Assembly: GCF_024347355.1 (NCBI RefSeq) | Contig: NZ_AP025468.1 | Location: 17,099-81,098, forward strand | Direction of reading: 5' to 3' | Source of the DNA: Vibrio chagasii | GTDB taxonomy: Bacteria > Pseudomonadota > Gammaproteobacteria > Enterobacterales > Vibrionaceae | DNA length: 64,000 bases | In this document: in pieces, positions 38,824 to 50,400 of the stretch | Layout: every line of letters starts with the position of its first letter | Position numbering within the stretch: position 1 is the first letter of the stretch | Made by a program: the position numbers and the translations under genes | Notes under the pieces: generated by a model | What the model was told of the DNA's origin: nothing | What the model saw: the letters and a program-made list of their open reading frames with translations, nothing else | Databases searched by the model: none

Positions 38824-39376
38824 TCTCGAAGAGCTGGAAGCGGTGAAGTTGATGCTTGGTGGAACAGATAAAGAGTTCCGCCAAGCATACAATCGAGCGC
38901 TTTCACGGACGGCGGTGACATTGAATATGTTAGGCCGTCGTTTGCTTAGAGATGAACTGCAAGCCAGAAATCTAAAGGCAATCCGAAATCGACTTCAAAA
39001 GTTTCGATTAAAGAAAAGTGGCAAGGCCCTTGATGAGTTGAAGTTATGGTTTGGCTTGAATGATATGCCAATAAGTAAGCTCAAAGGCAGGGTTAAGCGA
39101 ATTGGTACGAAGAAGTCACCAAACGGTGCAGAGTATAAACCAGCATCTTCATCGCTTAACCATCAGATGTACCCAGATTCTTTTGTGGCGAGGATAGGGA
39201 AAAGAAAATCCATATTCACTCGCAAGGGCAAGGCCCGTTATCCGGTAAAGGAAGAAACGGTGCCGATAAATGACGCTATTCACGTAAAAATCGAAGATGA
39301 GATTTTCGACCAGATTCCAGACATCTTTCTTAAACACTTTATTACAGACCTCAAAGGGCGGATTGCACAACGATGA
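38789..39376 (+). CDS. Minor tail protein Z-like
   Basis: A 195-residue basic protein. The N-terminal helix FRQAYNRALSRTAVTLNML and VKEETVPINDAIHV fit lambda gpZ, which lies in the same place after FII. It acts in tail completion at the head-proximal end. The ATG at 38789 is used; the frame is open slightly upstream. Confidence 0.7.
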   Translation, partial: ATNQQNLLFDIDLEELEAVKLMLGGTDKEFRQAYNRALSRTAVTLNMLGRRLLRDELQARNLKAIRNRLQKFRLKKSGKALDELKLWFGLNDMPISKLKGRVKRIGTKKSPNGAEYKPASSSLNHQMYPDSFVARIGKRKSIFTRKGKARYPVKEETVPINDAIHVKIEDEIFDQIPDIFLKHFITDLKGRIAQR

Positions 39377-39903
39377 GTGACGGTATCCATTTAACCGACT
39401 ACCACGAGAAAGTTAAGCAATGGCTCACAGAGCAGCTTCCGTGGATTCAGTCTGTAGATTACTACCCAGAAACCGAAACGGAGCTTTTAACGCCTTGCGC
39501 GTTCTTTGCCGTCATGGACTGGGAGCGAGCTGAAAATCAGCCAATGAACGGGCAAATGGCGGTCACATTGAACTGTGAAATCCTTGCTGTTCTCGGTATG
39601 GCGGATGCGCAATATCAGCTTGAAGTGCGCAATGCTGCCATGGCCATTGGTTTGAAAGTGGAAGAAGCCCGTTTCGGAATGCCAATAGAGCCAGCCGTGT
39701 TTGTCAGTGCTGAGCCGGATGCGTTCAACCCTGAACTGGATGATTATGCGGTTTGGTCCATCAGGTTCAATCAGGATGTGGAAGTGGGTGAGGATGCATT
39801 CAAACCGGAGGGGTTAACCCCTACCACGGTTAAAGTTGGATTCTCGCCAGACATTGGCAATGCCAATGAAGATAAATATGTACAGGTGGTACCGGATGGG
39901 TGA
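39373..39903 (+). CDS. Tail terminator-like protein (lambda U position)
   Basis: A 176-residue protein with an ATGA overlap with Z. LLTPCAFFAVMDWERAENQ and WSIRFNQDVEVG suggest an alpha/beta tail-terminator fold, as in lambda gpU, whose gene also follows Z. Sequence likeness is low, so the call is from gene order and length. It should cap the tail tube at the head joint. Confidence 0.5.
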   Translation: MSDGIHLTDYHEKVKQWLTEQLPWIQSVDYYPETETELLTPCAFFAVMDWERAENQPMNGQMAVTLNCEILAVLGMADAQYQLEVRNAAMAIGLKVEEARFGMPIEPAVFVSAEPDAFNPELDDYAVWSIRFNQDVEVGEDAFKPEGLTPTTVKVGFSPDIGNANEDKYVQVVPDG

Positions 39904-40543
39904 TTTGAATTACATCGTCCGCGATCTGCAGCGGCGTATGGCTAACATGATTCGCCGTGGTCGAGTGCATAGCGTGGACTTTGAACAGTCACCACCACGG
40001 GTAAAGGTTGAGTATGAAAAAGATGCTGTAACTGGCTGGCTTCCTTGGATTTCAGGGAGAGAGTCAAGTAAGCACCGTACAGACTGGGAGCCTCTGGCTA
40101 TTGGTGAACAAGTGATTATCTTGTCAGAGTCTGGAGATTTATCTGCAGGTGTGGTTATCCCCTCGCTGCCAGATGCCTCAAGCCCTGTACCGAGTACCTC
40201 ACCGGATGAACATGTAAGCCGTTATGAAGATGGCACCACGTTCACCTATAACCGCAAAACCCACACGCTAACCATAGATGTTCAGGGTGATGTGAATTTT
40301 CATGCTACGGGCAATGTGACTAGCCATATCGAGGGCAACATGAGTGCTCAGATCGATGGCACTGCCGATGTTACCGTGGCGAAAGCAACCACGGTGAAAA
40401 CCGATGCCACATTGAAAGTGGAAGCCGTTCAAGACCTCAGCATTAAAACAGGCGCCAATATGGTGCTGGATGCCTCGGGGAATGTCGATATTAAGGCAGG
40501 TGGCAACTTCAAAGTCACAGGCTCACGAGTGGATCTGAACTGA
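39896..40543 (+). CDS. Baseplate spike protein gpV (P2-like)
   Basis: A 215-residue protein: OB-fold N-domain (RRGRVHSVDFEQSPPRVKVE, then GWLPWISGR), then a repeat-rich beta-helical C-terminus (GDVNFHATGNVTSHIEGNMS). This is the P2 gpV plan, the membrane-piercing spike. The ATG at 39896 overlaps the previous stop. It marks the switch from lambda-like head genes to P2-like tail genes. Confidence 0.85.
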   Translation: MGDLNYIVRDLQRRMANMIRRGRVHSVDFEQSPPRVKVEYEKDAVTGWLPWISGRESSKHRTDWEPLAIGEQVIILSESGDLSAGVVIPSLPDASSPVPSTSPDEHVSRYEDGTTFTYNRKTHTLTIDVQGDVNFHATGNVTSHIEGNMSAQIDGTADVTVAKATTVKTDATLKVEAVQDLSIKTGANMVLDASGNVDIKAGGNFKVTGSRVDLN

Positions 40544-41025
40544 TGAGCTGGATACCTATCGAATCGGTGCTGTTTCAGGTGCCAGATACTACTGAAAATC
40601 TTGATTACCTGATGTCATATCAGGCTGCGGAGGGTGAAACGGTTTTGAGTTATACCTGGTCGCTTTCTCCAAATGACCCAAACCCTTTCACTATCTCAGC
40701 AGATTTAAGCGGTGTTCGACTGCAGGCTGCGAGTTTATCGGGGCTGTTTAAGCCAGATTTCCTTGATTACCTGGATGGTGATCAGGTGCTGAGGGTATCT
40801 GACTGGCCAGAACTGCCACCTTGTAAAGAATTGGTGGAGTTCAAGCCAAGCAACCTTAGCCGATTGGATTACACCATCATGGTCACTGTTACCGTGAAAT
40901 CAATTGACCCAGACACAAGCCAAGAGTTGGAAACTGAGCACAGCAACAGCTGGACAATGGTTATTTTGCACGATTACAGCTCAGGTAAGCAGAAATTATT
41001 GGAGTACATGCAATGCCAGCCGTAA
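40543..41025 (+). CDS. 160-residue baseplate-region protein, unknown
   Basis: It begins MSWIPIESVLFQVPDTTENL on the stop of gpV and ends inside the PAAR gene. It is beta-rich (DYTIMVTVTVKSIDPDTSQE), has no signal or membrane segment, and looks like an Ig/FN3-type fold. I recognise no P2 or lambda equivalent. Position between spike and spike-tip genes suggests a baseplate part or spike chaperone. Confidence 0.65.
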   Translation: MSWIPIESVLFQVPDTTENLDYLMSYQAAEGETVLSYTWSLSPNDPNPFTISADLSGVRLQAASLSGLFKPDFLDYLDGDQVLRVSDWPELPPCKELVEFKPSNLSRLDYTIMVTVTVKSIDPDTSQELETEHSNSWTMVILHDYSSGKQKLLEYMQCQP

Positions 41026-41303
41026 CCCGACAAGGTGACGGAGGGACAGGCCACGGCGCGTTCCCTCCAAGAAGCAGCACTGCAGGCAGTGGGGATGTGT
41101 TTTGTAATGGTATTCCGGTTCACCGTCAGGGTGATGCTTGGGGAGTTCATTGTGATCCTTCACCGTCTTGCCATGCTGGTAGCTTATCCGGTGGTTCATC
41201 GTCTGTTTTCGTTAACGGCAAGCCGATTGGGCGTGTCGGTGATGCAGTGGATTGTGGCTCAGTGGTAGCAGCTGGCTCATCAAATGTATTTGCAGGGGGA
41301 TAA
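41013..41303 (+). CDS. PAAR-domain spike-tip protein
   Basis: A 96-residue protein made of PAAR repeats (VTRQGDGGTGHGAFPPRSS, GDVFCNGIPVHRQGDAW, SSVFVNGKPIGRVGDAVDCG). Cys and His residues can bind the structural metal. It sharpens the gpV spike. It overlaps the previous gene by 13 bases. Confidence 0.9.
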   Translation: MPAVTRQGDGGTGHGAFPPRSSTAGSGDVFCNGIPVHRQGDAWGVHCDPSPSCHAGSLSGGSSSVFVNGKPIGRVGDAVDCGSVVAAGSSNVFAGG

Positions 41304-41308
41304 CTGCC

Positions 41309-41647
41309 ATGCGTGGTATGGATGCAACCACAGGTCGAGCTCTAAGTGGCATCGACCACTTAAAGCAGTCGGTGCGTGATATCCTCACCACACCAATAGG
41401 CTCACGGGTAATGCGCCGTGACTATGGTAGTCGACTGTTCGATTTGATTGATAACCCAGGTAACCCAGAAACAGTGGCTGATATTGTGGCAGAAAGTGCC
41501 CAAGCCCTGAAAAAGTGGGAAAAGCGTATTGAAGTATCACGAGTTCTTGTGACTTCCGCTCAGCCTGGTTCGGTAACGCTGACTATTGAGGGCAAATATA
41601 AACCCAATGGTGAGCCAATAACACTGGAAGGCATAGAGGTGAAATGA
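41309..41647 (+). CDS. Baseplate wedge protein gpW / gp25-like (P2 W)
   Basis: A 112-residue protein. HLKQSVRDILTTPIGSRVMR and DYGSRLFDLIDNP are the classic gp25/lysozyme-like baseplate signature. It sits in the wedge with gpJ and gpI. The ATG at 41309 is 5 bases after the PAAR stop. Confidence 0.9.
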   Translation: MRGMDATTGRALSGIDHLKQSVRDILTTPIGSRVMRRDYGSRLFDLIDNPGNPETVADIVAESAQALKKWEKRIEVSRVLVTSAQPGSVTLTIEGKYKPNGEPITLEGIEVK

Positions 41648-42540
41648 TGGCCACCGTAAACGTAGACATGAGCCAACTGCCAAAGCCTGCAGTGATAGAG
41701 CAGTTGGACTATGAGCAAATCCTGCAGGAATGGATTGAACGCTATCAAGGGTTAGACCCTGATTATCAAGATGTGAATGAATCTGACCCTGTTTACAAGT
41801 TGATAGAGGTAGCAGCATTTCGTGAAATGGTTTTACGTCAGCGTGTTAATGACGGTGCTCATGCCACTATGCTTGCTTATGCCGTTGATGAAGATTTGGA
41901 TGTGATTGGTGCTAACTTTGATGTTCAGCGCCTAGTCATTGATGAGAGCGACCCTAATGCAGTTCCTCCAAGAGAGCGCATTATGGAGTCCAATGAAGCT
42001 TTCCGGTATCGGATTCAGTTGTCAAACCGAGCCAAGAATACAGCAGGTAGCGCAGATGATTACGAGTTCTGGGCATTGTCAGCTGATGGTCGAGTTAAAA
42101 GTATTGCTACGGACTCACCGAAAGGCACATTGGTGGTTACGGTTTCTGTACTTTCCCATGAGGGAAATGGCACAGCAAGCTCGGAGCTTATCAAGCTGGT
42201 AGAAGATACGCTTACTCCGAAAGGAACGCGACCTCTCAGTGATGAAGTGGTGGTACAAAGCGCCAATATCAATGAGTTTCCAGTAGTCGCGGAGTTAGAA
42301 CTGTTTTCTGGTCCAGATCAATCTGAAGTGCTGAAAGCTTCCCGTGAGCAGTTAGATAAATGGCTGGCTGATTCGCACCGTCAAGGGATTGATTTAACCC
42401 TTGATGGGTTCTATGCCGCTTTGCGTGTTCCAGGCGTTTACAAGGTTCACATGACTTCACCAAGTGCTGACATCATCAATGATAAATTCAGCGCTGGCTA
42501 CGCTTCTAGCATTACGCTAACAGCGAGGGTGACAACATGA
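41644..42540 (+). CDS. Baseplate protein gpJ-like (P2 J)
   Basis: A 298-residue protein with PDYQDVNESDPVYKLIEVAA and ERIMESNEAFRYRIQLS. It matches P2 gpJ in length (302) and order. It starts ATGATGG overlapping the gpW stop and ends ATGA-overlapping gpI. Wedge component contacting the tube end. Confidence 0.9.
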   Translation: MMATVNVDMSQLPKPAVIEQLDYEQILQEWIERYQGLDPDYQDVNESDPVYKLIEVAAFREMVLRQRVNDGAHATMLAYAVDEDLDVIGANFDVQRLVIDESDPNAVPPRERIMESNEAFRYRIQLSNRAKNTAGSADDYEFWALSADGRVKSIATDSPKGTLVVTVSVLSHEGNGTASSELIKLVEDTLTPKGTRPLSDEVVVQSANINEFPVVAELELFSGPDQSEVLKASREQLDKWLADSHRQGIDLTLDGFYAALRVPGVYKVHMTSPSADIINDKFSAGYASSITLTARVTT

Positions 42541-43250
42541 CAGGGAAAAGCCTGCTGCCACCTAATGCCAGCAAACATGAAAAAGACGTAGAGGCGGTGA
42601 TTTCACCGCCTCTTTCTTTTCCAAATCGAGACCTTTGGAACCCCGATAAGTGTCCTGAGCATTTATTGCCTCATTTAGCTTGGGCTTTGTCAGTTGATAA
42701 CTGGGATTCATCTTGGCCTGTTGAGCGTAAACGGCAGGTGATCAAAGACAGCATCTTTATCCAAAGGAAAAAAGGTACTAGAGAAGCTATTGAGCGTGTC
42801 GTTAGCGCTATTCGTGGTGATTTGACGGAAGTGAAAGAGTGGTTTGAAGACAAAGAACGTCTTCAGCCTGGTGATTTTGAGGTGAACTACTTATCAACGG
42901 TGCAACCAATTGATGGTAGGGATATTCAGAAACTCATTCCGGTCATATACAGCGCTAAAAATGTGCGCAGCAAGCTGACAAACATCAATATCACGAGCCA
43001 GATAGAAGCTCCTGAAAAATTAGCCTCTGTTAGTCGTCAGGGGATAGGTGTTAAAGCCGGGCCATGGTCGATTTCTTCCATGGTGAGCTCGTCTGGTTCC
43101 AGTCTTAGTTGCTTTTCTCGTCAAGGTATCGCTTTGCGTTCTGGCCCACTGAAGATCAGAGCAATTACAGAAGGCAGTCCTTCAATTTCTTGTATTTCCC
43201 TTATTGGCCTGTGCATTCGCTCTGGGCCTTTATCGTTGGTTCTGGAGTAA
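42537..43250 (+). CDS. Baseplate/fibre-attachment protein gpI-like with C-terminal repeats
   Basis: A 237-residue protein. Residues 1-150 are gpI-like (LPHLAWALSVDNWDSSWP and FIQRKKGTREAIERV). The last 75 residues hold three copies of a short unit: SRQGIGVKAGPW, SRQGIALRSGPL and SLIGLCIRSGPL. Such a tail is not in P2 gpI and may be the docking surface for the large fibre encoded next. Confidence 0.85.
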   Translation: MTGKSLLPPNASKHEKDVEAVISPPLSFPNRDLWNPDKCPEHLLPHLAWALSVDNWDSSWPVERKRQVIKDSIFIQRKKGTREAIERVVSAIRGDLTEVKEWFEDKERLQPGDFEVNYLSTVQPIDGRDIQKLIPVIYSAKNVRSKLTNINITSQIEAPEKLASVSRQGIGVKAGPWSISSMVSSSGSSLSCFSRQGIALRSGPLKIRAITEGSPSISCISLIGLCIRSGPLSLVLE

Positions 43251-43253
43251 ACC

Positions 43254-45900
43254 ATGTCAACAACACCAGAGAGCCAACAACAATTTGGCTCAATTTTAAC
43301 CGTGCTTGGTGAAAATGCTGAGCAAAACGGCAAGCTGCAGAATAAGCAGATTTCATTCACTCATATTGCAATCGGTGACGCTAACGATACGTATGTTCAG
43401 CCTGATCGAGCGCAGACCTCATTGGTTAATGAGTTGGCACGTATTCCAGTTAATTCCGTGGATGTGTTGCAGCCAACACCTGACAGTGTGCCGATGCTAA
43501 AAGTAGAAGCCATTTTGCCAGATGATGTGAATGATTTGATCATTCGTGAATTTGCTGCAGTGGCGGAGTTTAATGGCGGGACGTATTTGCACGCTGTAGG
43601 TAACTGTGCGCGCATTTATGTGCCTAAGCCGCTCAACAATGGCAATGTTGCCACGCCAGTGACATTGGAAATGATCTTTGTCATTACCAGTGCAGAGCCG
43701 ATTATTGAGATTGACCCGAACATTGTGACGGCCAGCCGAGAATGGACCACCATTAACTTTGCTACGGTTATCAAGAATGTTGAGCAGTTGAAAAAGTATC
43801 GCGGAACCACACCAGGGCAACAAGTGGAGCTGCTTGGTTATCATGCTGAAGGTGACGGTGGTGGCGGTGCATTGATTTGGATGACAAACCCTCCGCATTC
43901 AGCGAATGATGCCACCGTGTTTGATTCAGGTAGCGCCTCCGGTTATTGGGTGCGCCGCAACCTGACTATTACGCCAGAGCAGGCGGGTTGGCAACCAAAC
44001 AAGAATGGTCCGGCACGTATTCGAGAATTGTTGAATGCAGGCGTTTCCTTTGCCAAGCCGAAGCGTCTGACCTCATTGCAGGGACAAGCTGCACGTTGGG
44101 CAGCAGGACAAAAAGCTCCGATTTGCTTTTTTGGTGACTCAACTACAGATGGTCGCATTACCACGATTGACGGTGTGACATTAGCTTCTAAATGGAATAT
44201 TGACCGTTTGGTTGGTAATGCGGTACCGGATGGTTTGGTTTATGATCATGATGATACCGAGGTGCCAAATGCTTATCCCAATGTCATGCAGCGAATTCTG
44301 CGTGAGTTCCATGCGAATGACTTAATCCGAGTTTATAACGCGGGTTATCGCGGCAAACAGGCGCAAGATGGGTGGGCGGTTAATAATGTTCACAATGCCG
44401 TTTATGGTAATGCAACCTATGCGGATCTGGAGTGGGTAGGGATCATGTTCGGGCTAAATGATTCTGCCGCCTCAACTGACCCGGAATTGTTGGAACGTCG
44501 CACGTATGTAGAGAATCAAGCTCTGATTTTGGATGCGTTTGCTCGTGGTGTTCAGCCAGCAATGATGTCATGCCCACCATCGAACAATACCGCCGAATCA
44601 GGGGATTATGGCAATAATAACGAGGTTAACGAGTTGGTTGACCAAGTTAAGCGCCGTTTGGCTCATGAATATGGCATTGAGTTTCTGGATGTGAACCATG
44701 CGATTAAGCATTGGATTTACAATAACGGTGACAAAATTGCCTTTTCGTCAGCCTCGTCTGATGGCTTGCACTTAAACGACATCGGCCACCTGAAAAAAGC
44801 AGAGTTCCTATTTAAGACCGCTGAACGTGAAAACGTTCCGACCCTGATTGAAGACAGGCACTGTTTTGATGTGGTTCACTCAGCAGTTCGCTATGCGTTA
44901 AGCCGAAGTGATATTAGTTCCAGTGACCCCATGCGTGGTGCGAACAAGCTGTATCAAAACGGCATGATTCAAGAAAATGATGTCGGTAAGGTTTTAGGTA
45001 AAGATGTGATTGATTTGTGGGTGTGGAATGAACGCCGCGATCATTCACTTGTTTACCGTGCGTATAAAGATCAGCAAGCTAAATTCGAACTAGCAGATCG
45101 TGTGGATTTGCCTCGCGTCTTGGTCGAATCGCAGTTATTTACCGCTCAGGAGTACCACCGAAAAGTTATTTTTGATGATGTGTCGCCAGATTGCATTGGA
45201 CATACTGGTTCTGGTCGTTCTGATTTTCCGTGTTTTATTGGTAAGTTGCGTTATGGTCTGAATCGAATTCGTATTCAGATCCCTCCAACGGCGCAAAAGC
45301 TGTTTGAAAACGACATCGTAACGGGCTATCTCAAAATCGGTTGGTTAGATTTTATTGCCGACCGTCAGGAAAACCGCTACCCGGTGATGCATTACAACAA
45401 TGGCTTTAGCTACATGGATAAAGCGCACTGGCGTGATGTTGTCGCTGGTCGTGGTCGTGTTGTTCACCCACCAATTGATACCAATGTTCCATACAACTAC
45501 GTACGAAATATTATTTCCCCATCACTGCATGGGTTTAATACCTATTCATTGAAAAAGCCGGGCGATGTGGTGGAGTTTCGTTTTGAAGCGAACTTCCCGC
45601 TAGGAACAGGCGTCGCGCTGGCTTGGAATAAGATGGAAGATGCTAACTCTTATCCGTCTGAGTTTGATAAGAACAACATGTTTTCATCTGGCGGGGTGCT
45701 GATTTTTTACGTCAGTGCTGCTGTTGGTGATTATGTTCGCTTTGCATTTCTAAACCCGGCAAATAATGGCATTCCAACTATTCCATTATTTGAAACAGGG
45801 GTTGCTCTGGCTGAACTACAAGGTAAAACCCTGTTGGTTCGAATGCAGCTAAGGGCGGATTATACGATTCAATTAACTTTGAGCAAGGACGACTTAACTC
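43254..45900 (+). CDS. Tail fibre with SGNH-esterase domain (N-terminal 880 residues)
   Basis: Receptor-binding fibre. Residues 5-165 are a P2 gpH/collar-type attachment domain (FGSILTVLGENAEQNGKLQN). Residues about 285-530 are an SGNH hydrolase: FFGDSTTDG near 295, GLNDS near 400 and SDGLHLNDIGH near 500-510 supply Ser, Asn and the Asp/His pair, so it probably deacetylates surface polysaccharide. A beta-sandwich (LamG-like) follows. The clean frame ends at codon 880 (45893). It continues in frame at 64000 on the minus strand through a shared TTAACTC, giving a 932-residue protein. Codons after 45900 are noise. Confidence 0.9.
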
Positions 45901-47430
45901 CACGGCGCGGAGTCACCGAGACAGATTTGCCCTTCCGATTTCAAACCGGTCTGGTTGGTACAATCAGAGCTGCCGCGCGCCGTATACACTGCTGGCAGTT
46001 CATTCTAAATGATGGCCGAGTGCCTACCGTCACAGGGGCACGGAATAACGCCATCAGCACGAAGTACACAAGACGACGCCGGGCCGCAATGGCCGATGTA
46101 ACAGTGTCACGCCGGTCAGACGCCAATGCTACACTCGATCGGCACTAAATAGTCGTCATCGAACTGACGCGCTGCCACTTCAGCCGTACTACCAGTACCA
46201 CACCGGCGGACGTCTCTCCCCAGGCTGCCGGTCAGGCGGCAGTGTGTCGCAGTCCGTGCCGTCCGCGGTACACCCGCCGCATCTGATCAGACAGGCGCAT
46301 TGCGATTGTACGAGTGCTGATGATATTACTGTCCGCAAAATCGATCGAGTTATGCAGGCTAGGGGCCGGCTTGATAGCCATGGAAATGATTAAGAATACC
46401 GCGCATACCAGAGTTTAGCCTGAGCTGATACGTGTCGAGAAATAGCGAGGCTAGCCCATCTTCACCAGACAGAACGGCCGCCAGTTACTGACGCATCGCG
46501 CTCGTCAGCGACGCATTGAGTGACGCAGCCTGAGTAGCCGCTAGCCAAGGATCGTCTCTGCCAGCAAGGTGCCGTATTGATGCCGAGCAGCTTTGGTGCA
46601 GGCCCATTGTTGCGCCTCAGCCAGTGGATCACTGAAAGATCCAACACCACAAAGAACGAAAACAGCAATCATCATCCGTAGGCTGCCTCCGCCAGCTACC
46701 CGCAGTCCTGACGTTGAGTTAGCACGGAATGAGTTTGAACATCATCACCATCGAGGTACGCGCGCCTTCATTATCGGCCGTGGGAAAACATCACAAAAAA
46801 TGACGATAGATTACGGCAAATGTTGATCCGCGACAGCAGAGCGATTCCGCTTAGTGAGCGCTGGTCGACAAGAACGACGCCAGTTTAATCATTGCGGCAT
46901 CTGGCGCTGATCTTCGATTTGTCCACAATAATAAGACACACGCTGCAAGTCATTTTTGTCGAACGATCATCCTGAAGAGGACGGCAGGTGACACAGTCAG
47001 CTGGGCCACTATGCAGAATGGCAAATGGTAATGCCAGCTACCACGCCACCCAGCCTCCTGCGGTTTAACCCTCCGGATTGCCGCATTACGCCTTTATCCC
47101 AGCTCGACGAGGCATATAGCCGCCTTCGCTCTGCGGCCTCCGCCGCTGGCCTGCCAGACCGCGCCTACCGACTCACCGAGATCTCTCAGGCGGTAAGCGC
47201 ACCCAGCTGAAGAATACGGCATGATCACTAAGACATGTGATACTCAGACACAGCCAGCGATACATGAGCACCATGAGCTGGATTATTGGCATAGCCTGCG
47301 TGCTTTATGCGGTTCTACTGAGTCATCCACGTACGTTTATAGATCGATGCACCCAGGCAGCCTGCAGCCTCTTGCTACTACACACCACACTGTATCATGA
47401 TACGCAATTGCGGCCTGCGATGGGAAATAG
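45901..47430 (+). pseudogene. Noisy copies of sheath and tube genes
   Basis: Recognisable sheath codons run straight on from the tail-fibre frame, e.g. the equivalents of FQTGLVGT and the GSSILNDG region near 45945-46010, so the last 80 or so codons of the long frame ending at 46148 are a chimera. No usable frame. Confidence 0.8.
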
Positions 47431-50400
47431 TTGTGGAATTAGTAGAAACAGTTCAACTTGAATACTTGCACGCTGCAGTCGCGCACGTCGCCCTTAAAGC
47501 TCAGATCAGCCACTGCAGATAGCAGAATGAAGATCCAGTCCACCTCCAGTCACAGTTGCCACAGACTGCCGTCATTCAAGAGCTAGATATGACGATTGCT
47601 GGCGAAAAAGGCGTGCGCATAGAAGGGTTTTGTTTACAAAGAACTAAAGAAGGAGATTCAATCTGTTAACTCGTCATGATATGGCAACTCGCCACCGGAA
47701 TCGTCCAGTATCTTGGAGATCCTTGAACCGTGTCCTGTACATGGTACATATGCCGGCAATGCAGTGCCTAAACGGTCATATGACAGTTGATGGCAGCCTC
47801 AATAAACAATTTCGTACCAATGAGTCATCAGATACACAGAACGGTCATGATTGATAGTTGACCATGAGTCCGCAGCGAGGTACAGCTAGCCTTACATCAA
47901 ATGCTGTTGCAGATTTTAGGATAGATGGGGCAAGGGATAGAGGCATTTGAAATATTTATCTGTCTAGAGGCCACCACTAGTCAGTGACCATAAATGCAGG
48001 ATTTCCAATGACGATCACAACCGTAACAGACAAGTGAGTTCCATATGTATTGAAGCCTATGATATGGTCGACGCTAGCATTTGTGTCGCCAGTTAAATGG
48101 GATTTTTAGTAAACACAGATCTTAGTCGAGCATTCAGCTACTCTGGTGAAAGTTTAGCCCTTTGGCAGCCACTGATACTACTTAGATGATGACGAATGCC
48201 GATCAAAGAATTACGAGCGCTTTGATAGTATGTTAATTTGATACAGTAGCAAGCCAGCATCTTAGCAGACATTATTGCGGGGAAGGTGGGCCAGCAGCAC
48301 AGCCATTAACCGCAATAGCGGAGGCGCCAGGCCTGAATATCGGATGAACAATAGTTTAACCGTTGATGGCGGCCAGCGGGCATCTCCTTTAACCCAACGA
48401 CATCACATCCGCTTTCAGCGACCGATACATGATGTACAGACGCACCGACAGTCGCAAACCGATAGAAATGAGAGCCGGGCCCAGGTTTACATGGCGATGC
48501 TGGACTCTTGCCTACATGGGAATGGCAAGTCACGCACATATCGGTCGCTTATATCGCGAAGGATAATGGCACGGGCAGTTGCTATTAGGTGTCAATGGCC
48601 TAATTTACGCATGTGCTATCGGGCTTGGCTCCACTTGTAACTGTACTGGGACGCATAAAAGTGTTTAGCTGGCAAGTTAACCTGGTGCCTAAATCCGCCT
48701 CCAGCAACGTAATTATCAGGCCTTAGCTCATTATTCACGTTTGGGATGGTCACAACAATTAAATGATTAACTGATTCTCTCTGTGTGGGCAGGTTTCGGG
48801 TTAAATCAGTATTTGTTATGGCTGGATGTCTGTTACCTGAGGCCAAATCCCACATCAGATCCAACAAGAGCAGAGGTCAAGGGCAATGACAGTTACACGG
48901 CAGTTGCTCAGCAGGCCTGGGAGCACTACTGTTCATCGCCAAGCTCGGCGAAATGTGTCGTTCAGGTCGTAATCAATTAGCACTGCTACCATCTTCATAG
49001 CGTGCCTGAGTGACGACGGGCGCCGACGGTACCGTTGGCGTTTCTGCCTCAGCCACCCGCCGTCATTGAGCGGCGCCGCAAAGCTCACAATCCGCATTGG
49101 CAAACACTGCCGCACGCAGCGAGTTGACGCCGAATGGTCAGATAGCCTCAGCGATGCCGTGGTCCGTGCCAAACATCGATGGGCATGATAGAGCCTCAAT
49201 CATATCAAGGGCAGGGCGATAAAGCCAAATATTAAGCCATGATCAGCCTGAATGAAACGAACACCAAATTATTGCGCAAGTGGCTTATCCCGTCATCAGT
49301 CAGCCTACATTGGTTTTTACGGCAACGACTGATAGACCCCATCAGCCTTGCCGGCTGTCACAGGAAAAGCGTGATGCCCAAAGCCAACCCGGCCAGGCGG
49401 TTCCTCCGTGTTCAAACCAGCCTCGCTCAGATTTCCGGCTCACACCGTCAGCCAGACCACTAGGTCTACGGCGCTGCAGAGTCTTAAGTCGATATCGACG
49501 GATAGCGCATGGTTCTGACTACTGGATAGCTACTGCCAGACAGTCACCCCAACCCCAGTATATGTTTCTACTATTGTTTTAATGAGACTGGTTTATATAA
49601 AGCCGATTTAGCCTAGACTGAGCGTGCCCACCTGCTATGATGTAGTAGCGCCCATGGATAATCGGAAACAGAGTTTCCAAACCACGGAGTTGGGATGAGT
49701 AACACTGGCGATGTAGTAAACTGCTGCCGCAGAGATCATAGTCAAAGCAAAGATTATAACAAATTTCATGCCGACAGGCAGAATCTCCATACCGGCCAGC
49801 CAAGCGTTATGGCGCACAGCCAGCCATCGGTTACTGGTCATTTCGAAAGAGAAATGAAAGATGCCGGGCGGTAGCCTGACAAACAGTACAACGAAGCCGT
49901 TCACGAAATGATGTCGTCGTGTTGCCGCTACCATCAGCAACTGAGACGCTGGTGCTGGCCAACCGACAGCCTGTCCTGAATCGCGCTTAACGCCTCAAAC
50001 TAAAGAACAGGCCAATGTTTACACGATAAAGCGAAATAGGAGGAAGATGTTGGGATTAGCATACTGCACGCCCGATTTAGATATCATGCCGAAGGGCTAT
50101 ACATTTGATGGCTTCGGTGATGAAGATGGCAAGTGGAGAACAAAACAGCCAATGGTCATCAGCGAAAGATGTTAATAGCCTAGCCTCTCTGGCATCGCAA
50201 TCCTAAATGTTAGCCTCCTCTGGTACTGGCACTTCCTGCCGTAGTCCATTACAAACTCTCACTTGATTGGCCTCTCTGCCTGCCTCAACAGTAACAACAT
50301 CACTAGGTTTATATCGAACAACCCATCCCAGATCACCCCCACCAGCAAATCATCCCAACAAATTCTGCCGAATGGAGCATCGCCGTACTCCGCCAGCACG

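Noticed and set aside
45901..46148. The last 82 codons of the long tail-fibre frame as a genuine fibre C-terminus
   Set aside because: They align with the sheath gene in its noisy copy; the real C-terminus is at 64000-63842.
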